Assembly: GCA_024114885.1 (NCBI GenBank)
Contig: CP099419.1
Location: 2,046,001-2,110,000, forward strand
DNA from: Septoria linicola
Lineage: Eukaryota > Ascomycota > Dothideomycetes > Mycosphaerellales > Mycosphaerellaceae
Direction: 5' to 3'
DNA: 64,000 bases
Shown: positions 1-10,746 of the stretch, in pieces
How the letters are laid out: each line of letters starts with the position of its first letter
How positions within the stretch are numbered: position 1 is the first letter of the stretch
The notes under the pieces: model-generated
What the model was told of the DNA's origin: nothing
Database searches by the model: none
What the model saw: only the letters and a program-made list of their open reading frames with translations
Translations under genes and position numbers: made by a program

Positions 1-3000
1 CCTAGGGTACTCCTACTAGCTTATAGAGTAGGCTAGCTAATAGTTCTTAGCCTTCTAACAGGTCTTCTTTCTAGAGCTGAACTAGGGAGATTCTTGATCT
101 TAATATTTAAGTCCAATTCTCTACCTAGCTTATCTTTAAAGAAGATTATATTAGTATACTACTTAATAGCCTTCATGTCTAGCTCCTAGAACTTCTATAC
201 CTTTACTATATTGTTATAGTATCTAACAAACATAGTATCCTTTCCTCTATTTATTAGTTTGTTACTCCTTACCTACTAAGGCTATACTCTTGTATCTATA
301 TACACTATAGCTCTATATCCCTATACCTTAAGATAGGAGACTATTAGTTTAATCTTATTAAAAGCTTTATTAGGTAAGAGCTTGAATCCCTTAACATCAG
401 GTCTATTTAGAAGCTTGTTCCTTATATATACCTATACTTTAAGGGCTTCTAGCTAAAACTTAATAGGTATCTTACTTTCTTTAAGCATTACTCTAATAGA
501 GGCCTCTAATATTTAGATAGACCTCTTAACTACTCTATTCTAGAGTGAATTATAGGCCTTAGTTAGCTTAAGGGTAATTCTAAAGTCCTTCTCCTACTAT
601 TTAATTAAAGTAGTAATCTCTCTAGCATTATTAGCCCTTATAGACTTAAGGAGTGCTACTAACTACCTTTCTACCTTAATCCTCTAGTTCTAAAGAGCAG
701 TTAGTGTATCTAATCTAGCCTTGAGTAGAAATGCCTATTTCTTTCTTAAGAAGTTATTAATAATCTTAAGCTACTATATAAAACCTTTTACTAATAATAG
801 TAATAGTCTATAGATATCTACTAATATAAGGGCTAATCTTTTAGGTCTTCTCTTAATAGACTTGCCTAGGTGTTTCTTTATCTTACCTATTATATAGATC
901 CTATACTTATACTCTTCCTAGTTAGGAATTAGAATTCTTTCCTTTAGGTTAGTAACTTTGTAAAGGTTTAAGAGTAACCCTCTTCTAAAGTATATAAATC
1001 TTCTATACTATAGCTCTTACTGTTTTAGATCCTTCTCTAATAGGGTAGTATAGGCATTATTAACCTCTATAGGATTATATAGTAAGTAATATAACTTTTC
1101 CTATAGGAGAGGTAATATCTTACTAATAAATAGAATATCTCTAACTAGCTTGGTCTTTATAACTGTTTAGCTATCTAGGGAGGTGAGAGTGAAATCAGGC
1201 TTCTAGACTCTAAATTGCTTACTAAACTAATCCTATAATATAAGATTTACTCTAAGATTAGGAACAAATAGTACCCTATTAAGTAGAACTTCTCCTTCTA
1301 AGATTCCCTTTATCTATACTAGTCTAGAGTAGGTTATATAGAGGTATCCTCCTCCTACCTTAATCTATACTTTCTTCCTTAGTAGCTTTACTAATCTAAA
1401 GAAGGATAGTTAGTTAGTTATATAGGATAAGGTATAGGAATCTAAGAGCTATTCTTAGAGTAACAACTTGCCTTTAGCCTCAATTATAGAATAGGCTAAC
1501 TTATCTTAGTTATCATCTTCTAATAGGGAATCATTATTACTTCTAGAACTAGAGTAAGTTCTAGAATCAGAACTAGAACTAGACTCCTAGGCTAAAAATC
1601 CTTTCTTTAAAAGCTTTCTAGACTTTTCTATCCTTTAAAGCTACTTACCTATTTTCTAGACAACCTTCTTTAGCTTATTATATAATAATGACTTATAGAC
1701 AGCTTTCTTGATATGTCTAGCATTCCTTAGTAAAGAGGATCTTCTAACCCTCTTTCTAAGGAATAATCCCTAAGGGTCCTTCTAGTTCTTAGTACTATTT
1801 CTCTACTAGGACAGTTTCTTAGTAGTAGGGAGGTTAGGACAATCCTTTAACTAGTGCTTCTCTTTCTTATAGAGCTAGTACATTAGTAGAGACTTTCCTT
1901 AGTAGGGCTGCCTAGAATAGAATATAGCTAGACCTATATCTATCTTGTCTAGATTATCTCTTACCTCTTAGGACTTAAGTAGAAGGAGAATAGTATCTAT
2001 ATCTAAGGATAGTTAGGTTATAATAGCATCCTTAGCTGCTTAGTATAATATAGGTAGGGACTATAGGAGATGTTTTAGCCTTTTCTCTTAGCTCTAGTAG
2101 TAAGCTTCCTAAGGATCAATCTTAGTAATCCTCTTGCCTAGGCCTCTAAGGTGTCTCTATACTTCCCTAATTGTCTTATTAGGTAACATCCTGAATATAA
2201 CAAACTACTTAATCAGACCTATAGTATAGGACTTTAGGACTCTATTATACTTATTCTAGAGAATCACCTATATCTTAGCTACTAGTATAGTAATATACTA
2301 TATCTCTAGCTCTATCTTATTATCTTTACTAATACTATATCTGATACTAAACCTATATACTATATTGTCTTTTAAGAAGTGTTGATTCTAAGTGACATAT
2401 ATCTGAAGACTAGTGTCCTACTAAACTATATATAGGTTCCCTCTAATAATCAGTTAGCTAATTGCCTAGAACTAGTCCTTTCCTTCTAGCTTATCTGTCT
2501 ATAGCTTGAACTATCTCTTCTAGTTAGTTCTGTCTAGGATTAGAATCCTTTAGCTCTTCTTGTCCTCTTAGTCTATTATAGAAATAGGTGAATAGAATAA
2601 ATAATTAGTAGAATGCTTCAGACTAGCTAAGGATTCTAGAGAAGGGTAATTTCTTATAGTAGAGAGACTAGCTCTAAGGGATAGAGATTCCTCGTATTTA
2701 GGAAATTACTAAGACTTAGATCTTTCTCTCTTAGTAGAGTTTCTATTACTAGGTAGTAGGAAGGCTAAGTAGCCTCTTCTAACTCTAGTGATACTAGGTG
2801 TAATAGTAGAGAACTAGGTAGGTATTAATAAAGTAGAAATATACTACTGTCTTATAGAGATCTTTACTAACTTATATACTACTAGGTACAAACTAGCTTC
2901 GTTAGTAATATAGTTAGGGAAACTTCTAGGCCCTAAATGTTTTCTATAAACTATAAGGGATATAAGTAACCTATACTAATATAGGTTACTCCTATTTAGT

Positions 3001-3020
3001 ATATAAACCCGGGCTTATAA
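1..3020 (-). mobile_element. RIP-degraded Copia retrotransposon, copy A (truncated by window edge)
   Basis: Reading the minus strand and allowing for stop codons gives the order of a Copia polyprotein. A gag part includes a decayed zinc knuckle at about 1837-1880, where Cys codons have become Tyr but the H-x4-C end is intact. A protease-like stretch (about 1401-1446, DSYTLSYITN, from an ancestral D-S-G-A/T core) follows, then a GAG-pre-integrase/integrase part (about 840-1010, with GKIKKHLGKSIKRRPKRLAL). The left 250 bases match 3300-3545 in inverted orientation, so reverse transcriptase should lie beyond the window. CA and TG dinucleotides are rare and TA is in excess, as RIP leaves them. 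CpG is also almost absent. The right boundary near 3,020 is inferred from where the inverted repeat begins. Confidence 0.75.
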
Positions 3021-3300
3021 CCTATTAAAAGTAGAGGGCGTTTATAGATACTATATAATATTAAGGAGGGTATAGCGTAGTAAAGAAGAATAGGGGATTA
3101 ATCTTGAACTAACTTATATATATAGTATAGTAGTAATATACTAGGAACTAAATACAAAGTTGATTTTGTTAGTTATCTAAGAAGAGAAGAAAGAGAAGCA
3201 AGATATACCTCTTGCTAAGCCTTAGGTAGATGCCTTAGGTATCTAGAACTATACTTAGAAGTCTATATCTAGACTAACTATCTAGGATACATTCTTAATA
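3021..3300 (+). repeat. Left arm of a 280-bp inverted repeat
   Basis: This stretch, beginning CCTATTAAAAGTAGAG and ending near ATTCTTAATA, matches the reverse complement of 13,029-13,309 over its whole length with scattered, mostly transition differences. It contains a TATA-rich promoter-like part. It joins directly to degraded Copia coding sequence on its right. It could be an LTR/leader remnant of the Copia family or the terminal inverted repeat of a composite. The sequence alone does not decide. Confidence 0.7.
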
Positions 3301-3983
3301 GAAAGGATACTATGTTTATTAAATACTATAATAATATAGTAAAGGTATAGAAGTTCTAGGAGCTAGATATAAAGGCTATTAAGTAGTATACTAATATAAT
3401 CTTCTTTAAAGATAAGCTAGGTAGAGAATTAGACTTAAATATTAAGATCAAGAATCTCTCTAGTTTAGCTCTAGAAAGAAGACCTATTAGAAGGCTAAGA
3501 ACTATTAGCTAGCCTACTCTATAAGCTAGTAGGAGTACCTTAGGTACTTCTAGTCTAGACTAGTAGAAGCCTCCTCTCCCTTAGCTATTAGTATAGGTTT
3601 AGGAAGGAAAGAAACTCTTTATATAACTTCTACCTCTACTAGAAGATATAGGAGAGTATAGAAAATTCCTAGACTAAGGGAAAGTTAAGAAAGAATCTAA
3701 GAATTCTACTTAAGAAACTATAAAGGTAGATTAGGAGTAGATAGCCTTAAGATAAACTCTTAGAAAAAGGAAAGTATCCTAAGAACTTAATAGATTTAAC
3801 TAGAAGCTAAAGCTAATTAGGCTTAAGCTAGATTAGAATAGTTAGCTAGATAAGGAAATGCTCTTAAAGTATTAGGCTTTCTTCTTAGCTATAAGCTCTA
3901 TTAACCTAGGTATCCTATAGGACCTAGAATTCTTAAAGGAAGTTAAAGAGATTATATTCTTAGCTACTAAAGAAGTAGGAATA
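3301..3983 (+). mobile_element. RIP-degraded Copia retrotransposon, copy B, left part
   Basis: Bases 3301-3545 are the inverted counterpart of bases 1-250 and translate on the plus strand as the region downstream of integrase. The rest leads toward reverse transcriptase. The gag, protease and integrase parts seen in copy A are missing, so this copy is internally deleted or rearranged next to the 280-bp arm. It is interrupted at 3983/3984 by the Gypsy element and resumes at 10,742. Confidence 0.7.
3979..3983. repeat. Target-site duplication of the Gypsy element, left copy (GAATA)
   Basis: GAATA lies immediately outside the left LTR and is repeated at 10,742-10,746 immediately outside the right LTR. 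Five bases is the usual target duplication length for Gypsy elements. It fixes both element ends and shows a single insertion into Copia copy B. Confidence 0.85.
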
Positions 3984-4155
3984 TATAAAAGGGGTATATA
4001 GTAATATATAGAGCGCCTTCCTAATAAGACTATTAGGATATCGTAAGACTAATTCTTGCCTCCTTTCGGATATATACGCGTACTATAGTTATACCGTACG
4101 CTAAGCCTACGAGCCTAAGGCGGGTCTTAGCCTTTAACCTTACCTAGCTCTTATA
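3984..4155 (-). repeat. Gypsy 3' LTR (left)
   Basis: This 172-bp direct repeat matches 10,570-10,741, beginning TATAAAAGGG and ending CTCTTATA on the plus strand. By eye the two copies differ at seven positions, all of them transitions. That fits RIP rather than ordinary divergence, so LTR distance cannot be used to date the insertion. Confidence 0.93.
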
Positions 4156-4171
4156 ACTATCTCCTCTCCCT
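4156..4171 (-). other. Polypurine tract of the Gypsy element
   Basis: The minus strand reads AGGGAGAGGAGATAG next to the left LTR, nearly all purine. This is the plus-strand priming site expected just inside the 3' LTR, and it independently supports the minus-strand orientation given by the coding domains. Confidence 0.75.
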
Positions 4172-4559
4172 AAGGGAGCTACCCTTAGCGATACCCTTAC
4201 TTAATAGGTTATATTCTAGGCTGCCTATTTAGTCTTTATAATATACTTTATATATTCCGCGTTTATCGCGTCTCTAACGCGTTATACCTACGAACCTTTA
4301 GCGTATTACGTGAATTCGCGCTACGAAGTAAAGAGTTACTATACGTATTACGTTTACGTAGTAACACATTCCTTGCTATAGCGACTACGATTCGTAGCTC
4401 GAGCGTGTTCTTAAAAACTCTTCTAACTCTCTCTTAGACTTTTCTCTCTACGTATATAATATTTTCTATATCCTTATTAAGCTAGTGTCTTCGCACGATT
4501 ACCGTATTACTAACGTAAGTACTATACTACTAAAGTATATCTAAGTCGTAGTTCTAAAC

Positions 4560-5350
4560 CGCCTACTACGTACTATTAATAATATTAGAGGACGAGGAGA
4601 TATAGAGATCTACCTCTGCTATATTAAGTATGCCTACGATAGTATAGATCTTCGAATACTCCTTAACTACGCTTTATATACTAACGGACTATATATAGAC
4701 GACGAGCCGGCGTACGATAGGGTAATAAAGCCTAGTTAGAAGGTTAAGTGTTAGCGCTATAAGCGCTAATACTATAATTATAAGAGGATCACTAATAGAA
4801 ACCTTAAGCGGTAGGCGCGCCGCGTACTATACTACCGCGCGTAGCTAGAGACCCTCCCTAAGGGCGTACGTAAAGAGTAGGTAAAGCGTCGCCTAAAGGC
4901 CCTCTATACCTCTATTAAGACCGCTAAGAGGGTTTTTACTAGTAATAAGGGTAAAGCCGTCGGCGGCTAGGATACGCCGCGTAAGGCGAGCGTACTCGGC
5001 TCGCTACTAGCTAGCGCGATATCCGTCGCCGGTCTAGTAGAGACCTAGCGCTAGTCTAACTTTATAGTAGCTATATTTGAGCTATAGTACGAGGTATACC
5101 TGCTTTTCCTATACGATCCTCGTACGATACTAATGCTCTTCGTAGACTAACCGTATAGTAGGCGCCTCTAGCGACGCCCTAGACGCTACCGTAGAGGCGG
5201 CCTACCTCGAAGGTAGTAACTAGGAAGAGGGTAAGCTCTTAGAGAACGTAGTGTCCGACGAGGAGGTAGACGAGGATAAGGATAAGGACGTAGAGGGCGT
5301 CGACGGTAGCGGAAACGCTAGCGACGACGCGCTCTCTATAGACGACGATT
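4560..5350 (+). pseudogene. Degraded plus-strand reading frame inside the Gypsy 3' region, unknown
   Basis: Between the polypurine tract and the chromodomain, one plus-strand frame stays readable for about 500 bases or more with only TAG-type stops, as expected if CAG or TGG codons were converted by RIP. It is antisense to gag-pol. It contains a basic Lys/Arg/Tyr-rich stretch around 4,740-4,830 (KRITNRNLKR) and a hydrophobic stretch near 4,990-5,040. No family is recognised. It may be an extra gene carried by the element, a captured host fragment, or chance openness. Confidence 0.35.
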
Positions 5351-5582
5351 AAGCGTTTCGCTCGCTACCTATCTACGCCTCTTATACTCCGCTCGCGCCT
5401 ATATAGGCTATAGTCAGATACTTACTTCTTACCTACGAGCACTATACGACCCGCTTAGCGGGCGTATATAAATAATATAGTTCACGCTTCGATATGTCCT
5501 AAATGCCTTAGTAATTTTCTTATTCTCTTAAATTTAAAGTTTGCTCCTATATATAGGTTTAGCGCTTAGTACTTAGTATCGC

Positions 5583-5694
5583 CGTATTAGTGCCTTAGCG
5601 TATTAGTGCCTTAGCGTATTAGTGCCTTAGCGTATTAGTGCCTTAGCGTATTAGCGCCTTAGCGTATTAGTGCCTTAGCGTATTAGCGCCTTAG
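5583..5694. repeat. 16-bp minisatellite, seven units
   Basis: Seven tandem units of CGTATTAGTGCCTTAG occur back to back. Units five and seven carry a T-to-C change (GCGCC for GTGCC). The array lies in the non-coding part of the Gypsy element between the chromodomain and the extra plus-strand frame. There are no spacers, so it is not a CRISPR array. Confidence 0.95.
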
Positions 5695-5749
5695 CGCTTC
5701 TATCTTACTACGCGCCTACTTACGCGCTACGCTTCGAATACGTCTAGTA

Positions 5750-8700
5750 CTATATAGCCGCTAATATATTCTTCAGGTTCCTACTAGTCGTACTCTTTAG
5801 GCTAGCTCTACTAGCGGATTAAGTACTAGCGTACGCTCTTCCTTACTCGAGTTCTAAGGATCTTCTTAACTTCCTATTTACCCTAGTAGTCCGCGAGTAG
5901 TATACTCTCTACCTACGTCTCGCTACCCTTCTAAGGTTCTAGAAGCGATATATAAAATACGTTATAGATAAGAGCGTCTAGTAGTAGGGCCAAGCGGTAC
6001 GCCTACTTCCCTACTATGTTAATTACCTTAAAAGGCCTAGTAAACTTGTCTACTAACTTCTTCGAAGGAACCTTTAATCGTAGGTTCTTTATCGATAGTA
6101 AGACTATGTCGCCGACCTTATATTCCTTAGCCTAATACCTATTATTGAAGTACCTAGCCTACGCCTCGCTTACTTCTCGCTAGCGTTTACTTAGCGTCTT
6201 ATAGTTCTTCTTTAATCTTTCTATAGCTTCCTTAGCGGCTAGTACCTCCCTTTTAGGAAGCGCGTCTCGAGCTTCTCGCCTACTCGTTACTAGCTCCGGA
6301 TTAAAACTATATAGTACTATAAATAGTAACATTTTCAATATCGTATATATACTGTTATTATATACGAACTCGGCTTGTACTAACAGGTCTGCCTAGTTAT
6401 CTTACTACTCTACGTAGTAGATACGTAGGTAAGTCTCAAGCGTCTAATTCGCTCTTTTAGTTTACCTGTCCGTTTATAGATAGAACGCTATACTTAGCTT
6501 ACGCTTTATATACGCCTCGTAGTAGAAGTCAGACTAGAACTAACTCGTAAATACAGACCCTCTATCGCTAATAATGCCTATAGGCATACTATAATACCTG
6601 ATTATTTCTAATATTAAGACTCCTACAAGGTCGCTACTCGTACACCTCTTTATAGTTAGTACGAAGATAACTATCTTTATATATCGGTCGACGATAACTA
6701 GAATCGTATTATATACGTATGCTCCTCGCTTACTTAGTAGGAGGTCTGTAATAAAATCCTAAGTTAACTCTTAGAATAGACGGTCCGGTATAGGTAGCGT
6801 AGTTAGCTCGCTATATAGTCGATAGCGACGCGCCTTTGCCTTCTAGTAACTCCTATAGGATTCTACGTATTATACGATATCCTTAGTTATCTCCAGCTAC
6901 TAGTACTTCCTTCGTACTAGCGAGATAGTCTTATCCTTACTAAAATAGCCTATAAGGGTATTATCGTGATATATACAAATCACCTACGTCTATAAGGCGT
7001 AGTCCTTAAATACGTATAGTAAATCGTCCACCTAGAGGTTTCCCTCTCTTATAGTGTATTACTCGAACCGGCCGCCGCTACTTATCGCTTACGAGTATAC
7101 TACGCTTATACTTAGCTTAGCCTATACTAGCGCGCGAGTATATCTAAGGATCAAGTCTAAGACATTCGCGTACAGCTCTTCGCCCTTAGTAATCACACCT
7201 ACTACTCGTATAGGCGTTAAAAACTACTACTACAGGTTAGAGTTAGTACTTCTTTATATCGAAGAATACTATTCTTTATAAGTCGTATAGATACGAGCTA
7301 CGAGCGGTCCGCCTACGTCCCTCGTACTCTAATCGTCCTATAGCTGTAACTTAGTCTATAGGGTAGGTAGTAGGTTAGTTACCTCTACTACCTCCTTAGC
7401 GTAATCGCTACGTCTCGATAGCGCGTCGGCTAGGTTTCGCTTGCCTACCTAGTATATTATAACGAAGTCGAATAGGGCTAGGAATATAGCCTAATAGGCT
7501 TACCTACTAGTTAACTTCTTCACGCCTATAAACCTACGAAGGTTAGTATAGTCGACTAGTATATCGATCGTATACGGAGCGCCTTCGAGGTACGGCCTCT
7601 ACGCCTTAAAAGCCTTAACTACTATAAGAAGCTCCTTATCGTGTACCTCGTAATTATACTCTATAGTAATTATCTTCCTAGATATAAATATAATAGGGTA
7701 CTATTCAGACCCGAAGAGTTAGCTAAGGATTATAGTAATTACGTAATTAGAGGCGTCGCTTTCGACCCGTAACCTAAGCGTAGAGTCGAAGTGCCTTAGT
7801 AGTAGTGTTATAGAAAAACGCTTTTTTAACTTAGTAAACGCCTACTCCTCTCGTACGGTCTACTTGAGTAGGCCCGGCTTCTTGCCTACTATAGCGCCCT
7901 TAGATAGCGCTATAAGTAGAGATACTACCCTAGAGTATTCAAAAATAAAACGCCGGTAGAAGTTAGTAAACCTAAGGAAGGATTAAACCTCTACGAGCGT
8001 TATAGGCGTTAGCTACGCCGCGATTACGTCTATCCTACGTGGATCTATCGTAACCCCTCCGGTAGTTACTACGAAGCCTAGGAAATCGACTTCCTTCTAC
8101 TAGAATTTGTACTTCGCTCTTTAAGTATAGAGCCTAAACTTCTAGAGACGCGTAAGCACGTCGTACACGTCGCGTACGTAGTCCGCGCGGCTCTTACTAT
8201 AGATAAGGATATTATTAAGGTATACTACGTAGCACGTATCGACTAAACCTACTAAAGCACGGTTAATATACGCCTAGAACGTAGCTAGAGCGTTAGTTAG
8301 GCCAAATAGTATCACCTTATACTAGAAGTGGCCGTAGCGCGTACGGAACGTAGTCTTCTAGTAGTCGCTAGGCTTGACACGAATCCGATAGTATATATCT
8401 ATAAGGTCTAGGGTCGTAAACTATACAGCTCCTATAAGCCTATCTAGCGTCTCGCTAATTAGGGGAAGTAGGTACCTATTCTTAATAGTAATTTCGTTTA
8501 ACCCTCGGTAGTCGACGTACAGCCTTAGTTTGCTATCTTTCTTTAGTATAAATAGGATAGGCGTACCCGCCTCGCTAACGCTACGCTCGATCTAATCGTA
8601 CTTAAGGCCTATAGTAAGGTACTTCTTTAGTTCCTCTAGCTCCTTACCCGACTAGTAATATAGCGGCCTAAAGAGTAGAATAGTACCTAGACGTAGCTTA

Positions 8701-9350
8701 ATCGTATACTCCGCGCTATCTACTAGCTTACTCCTTATCTCTTCTATCGGGTTTAGAATATCGAAGAACTATTAGAACTTAGAAGGAAGAGGGTCAAGCT
8801 CTTCGCCTTCGCCTGTCTTACTTATTACTACTATATATATAGTTAGTATATACTTTAAGTCCTTGAAAAACTTATAGACTTCCCTAACCTTAACGTTTTT
8901 AAAAGTATCGCTATAGGTCTATTTATCTAAGCCGTTATCGACTCGTACACGATAAGTACGCCTCTATAGCCGACCTAAGATTATATTAAGAGTTAGTATA
9001 TCGTAGGTATAAAAGATTACGCCTACCGTACGCTCTACTCCTATAGAGTCTATAAGCTATACGCGTATATAGTATACGCTATAACAATACCCTAATTCCT
9101 TAGTAAATAAGGTAGCCGAGGGTAAGGCGGTATTAGTTCGAGCTATAATACTGTATTATAAGACAAAGGATCTTAACACTACGTTAATATTAGTAGTATT
9201 ATTAAGGAGGAATTAGGCTAGCTTAAGCCTATCCTACGCCTCGACTACGCCCTCTAGGTAAGTCGTATTCACGACTTATATAGGGAGGTATATATTGCTA
9301 CTAAGCTCGGTGTCTAGAGATCGTAGTCCTTCTCTAATACCTTCTCTTTT
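5750..9350 (-). pseudogene. Gypsy pol remnant (RT, RNase H, integrase, chromodomain)
   Basis: On the minus strand, reverse transcriptase is marked by YLNNILIYSKS at about 8,196-8,223, which is the YxDD box with both Asp changed to Asn. RNase H follows, with SDASNYVI near 7,735-7,770. Integrase shows a zinc-binding HDN/GYFSKDKT part at about 6,930-6,990 and the core IISDRGSVFTS at about 6,540-6,575. The 3' end (about 5,760-5,880) reads as a chromodomain with EVKKILRTR, a Y-L-I-R-W-like core and a W-E-P-E-E-like end, the tryptophans now being stops. Many stops exclude expression of an intact protein. A C-terminal chromodomain is the hallmark of chromoviruses. Confidence 0.85.
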
Positions 9351-9379
9351 TTCAGCGTCTCTACGGTAACCTTACGTAC

Positions 9380-10560
9380 TAACGGCTTCTTACTATCGTC
9401 TTAGGCGCTTCGGTTAGAGTAGATAGAATTAGTACTAATATGCCCCTTCTACTTATAGCTATAGTATTCCAAATACTTATAGCCTATAATAGAGCGAGTA
9501 GAACCTTTGTCGCTAGAGCGACGCGTGTTATTCCCTCCTAGACTATCGTCGCGTCTACGCGTAGGAGCGTCGCTCCTTATACGCTTACGCTTCGAGTACG
9601 TGTCGCGCTCGCGGTCCCTATTACTCTAGCTTCCGCTCTAGTTATGCCGTATAGGAATTACCCTATCGGCTTACTCTAGGCGCCTTACTAACGTAACTAA
9701 ATTAGCGCGCTTACTAGGCACGGTATAATTCTTAATAATCTCTCGTCGAAGCGCTAGCTTTAACTTTACGAGGAGCTAGCGTACTAGCTACGTTTCGCTA
9801 TAGTCGCCTAGCTAAGACTCTAAGTAGCCTAGCTCTATAGCGAACTAGCGTACCCCTTAGCCCTTACCCTATTAGGCCTTCTCGTACTCGACTATTACGA
9901 GGATCGTACGATTCGCCTAATCCCTAATAACGTCGTAGATAAAGCGCTTGAACTTAGTCTAAGTATAGTCTAGAGGTATTACCTTAGAGTGTTCGTTATA
10001 CTAGGTCTCTTACGCCTCGCCTACGAGCTATATAATACTATATAGGACCTTCGAATCTTCTATACCGAACTCTTATAGACTATTAAGGAAGATTACTTCG
10101 AGACTACGAATAAACTCTCTCGCCTCTTAGACTATCTCGCTCTTAAAGGCACGAGGTTCCCTAACTTTAAGACCTTTATATCGCGTATACGATACGCTAT
10201 CGTAAAGTATACTACCTATAATACTAGCGCTAGCGTCGTCTTTAGAGTCGCTAATATCGAGAGTACTAGGAGTACCTAAGGATAAAGATTCTAACTCTAT
10301 AAGGAGCCGATTATTCTCTCGTCGTAGGGCGCGTACCTCTAAGCGACGACGTAGTTCCTAGTTCTTAGCCTTAAGCTATATACGCTCTACCTACGTACCG
10401 TCTTCGGTTACACTAGTAGACTCCTACTCCTAAACCTCGTTAGTATCTATAGGATTGCCTCGATCGTCTACTTCGCCTATTATAAGCCCTAGCGGCGCCG
10501 TGCCTACGTTACGTCGGGGAGCTATAGGCCTCTATAGATTACTACCCTTAGAAGGAGAAG
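9380..10560 (-). pseudogene. Gypsy gag remnant with zinc knuckle
   Basis: The minus strand between the right LTR and pol carries a decayed gag. Near 9,420-9,470 it reads Y-Y-S-Y-K-*-K-G-H-I-S-T, the trace of a CCHC zinc knuckle in which Cys codons (TGT) became Tyr (TAT). The rest is too degraded to describe. Exact ends are inferred from the LTR and the start of pol. Confidence 0.6.
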
Positions 10561-10569
10561 AATTAGAAT

Positions 10570-10741
10570 TATAAAAGGGATATATAGTAATATATAGAGC
10601 GCCCTCCTAATAAGACTATTAGGATATCGTAAGACTAATTCTTACCTCCTTTCGGATATATACGCGTACTATAGTTATACCGTGCGCTAAGCCTACGAGC
10701 CTAAGGTGGGTCTTAGCCTTTAACCTCACTTAGCTCTTATA
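10570..10741 (-). repeat. Gypsy 5' LTR (right)
   Basis: This is the second 172-bp copy of the LTR at 3,984-4,155, in the same orientation, with seven transition differences. It is the 5' LTR because coding domains run leftward from it. The target duplication GAATA follows at 10,742-10,746. No tRNA primer-binding site can be recognised to its left after RIP. Confidence 0.93.
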
Positions 10742-10746
10742 GAATA
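10742..10746. repeat. Target-site duplication of the Gypsy element, right copy (GAATA)
   Basis: Identical to 3,979-3,983. Removing the Gypsy element and one GAATA rejoins the two halves of Copia copy B. Confidence 0.85.

Larger units (their letters stand above)
3984..10741 (-). mobile_element. Complete RIP-inactivated Gypsy LTR retrotransposon (chromovirus-like)
   Basis: The element is 6,758 bp with 172-bp direct LTRs and a GAATA target-site duplication. Domains appear on the minus strand from right to left: gag, zinc knuckle, reverse transcriptase, RNase H, integrase and chromodomain. A purine-rich tract on the minus strand abuts the left LTR, which is therefore the 3' LTR. Stops are mostly TAG or TAA at expected Gln and Trp positions, and the reverse transcriptase YxDD box reads YLNN, so it cannot be autonomous. 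Unlike the surrounding Copia DNA it keeps many CpG sites. It sits inside Copia copy B and is therefore the younger insertion. Confidence 0.92.

Noticed and set aside
1..60. Telomere or subtelomere end
   Set aside because: No TTAGGG/CCCTAA repeats; the sequence is Copia integrase-side coding remnant.
5583..5694. Possible CRISPR-like array
   Set aside because: Units are contiguous with no spacers and lie in a retrotransposon of a eukaryote.
7054..7281. 75-residue ORF on the plus strand
   Set aside because: Antisense to the Gypsy pol remnant in RIPed DNA; no independent support.
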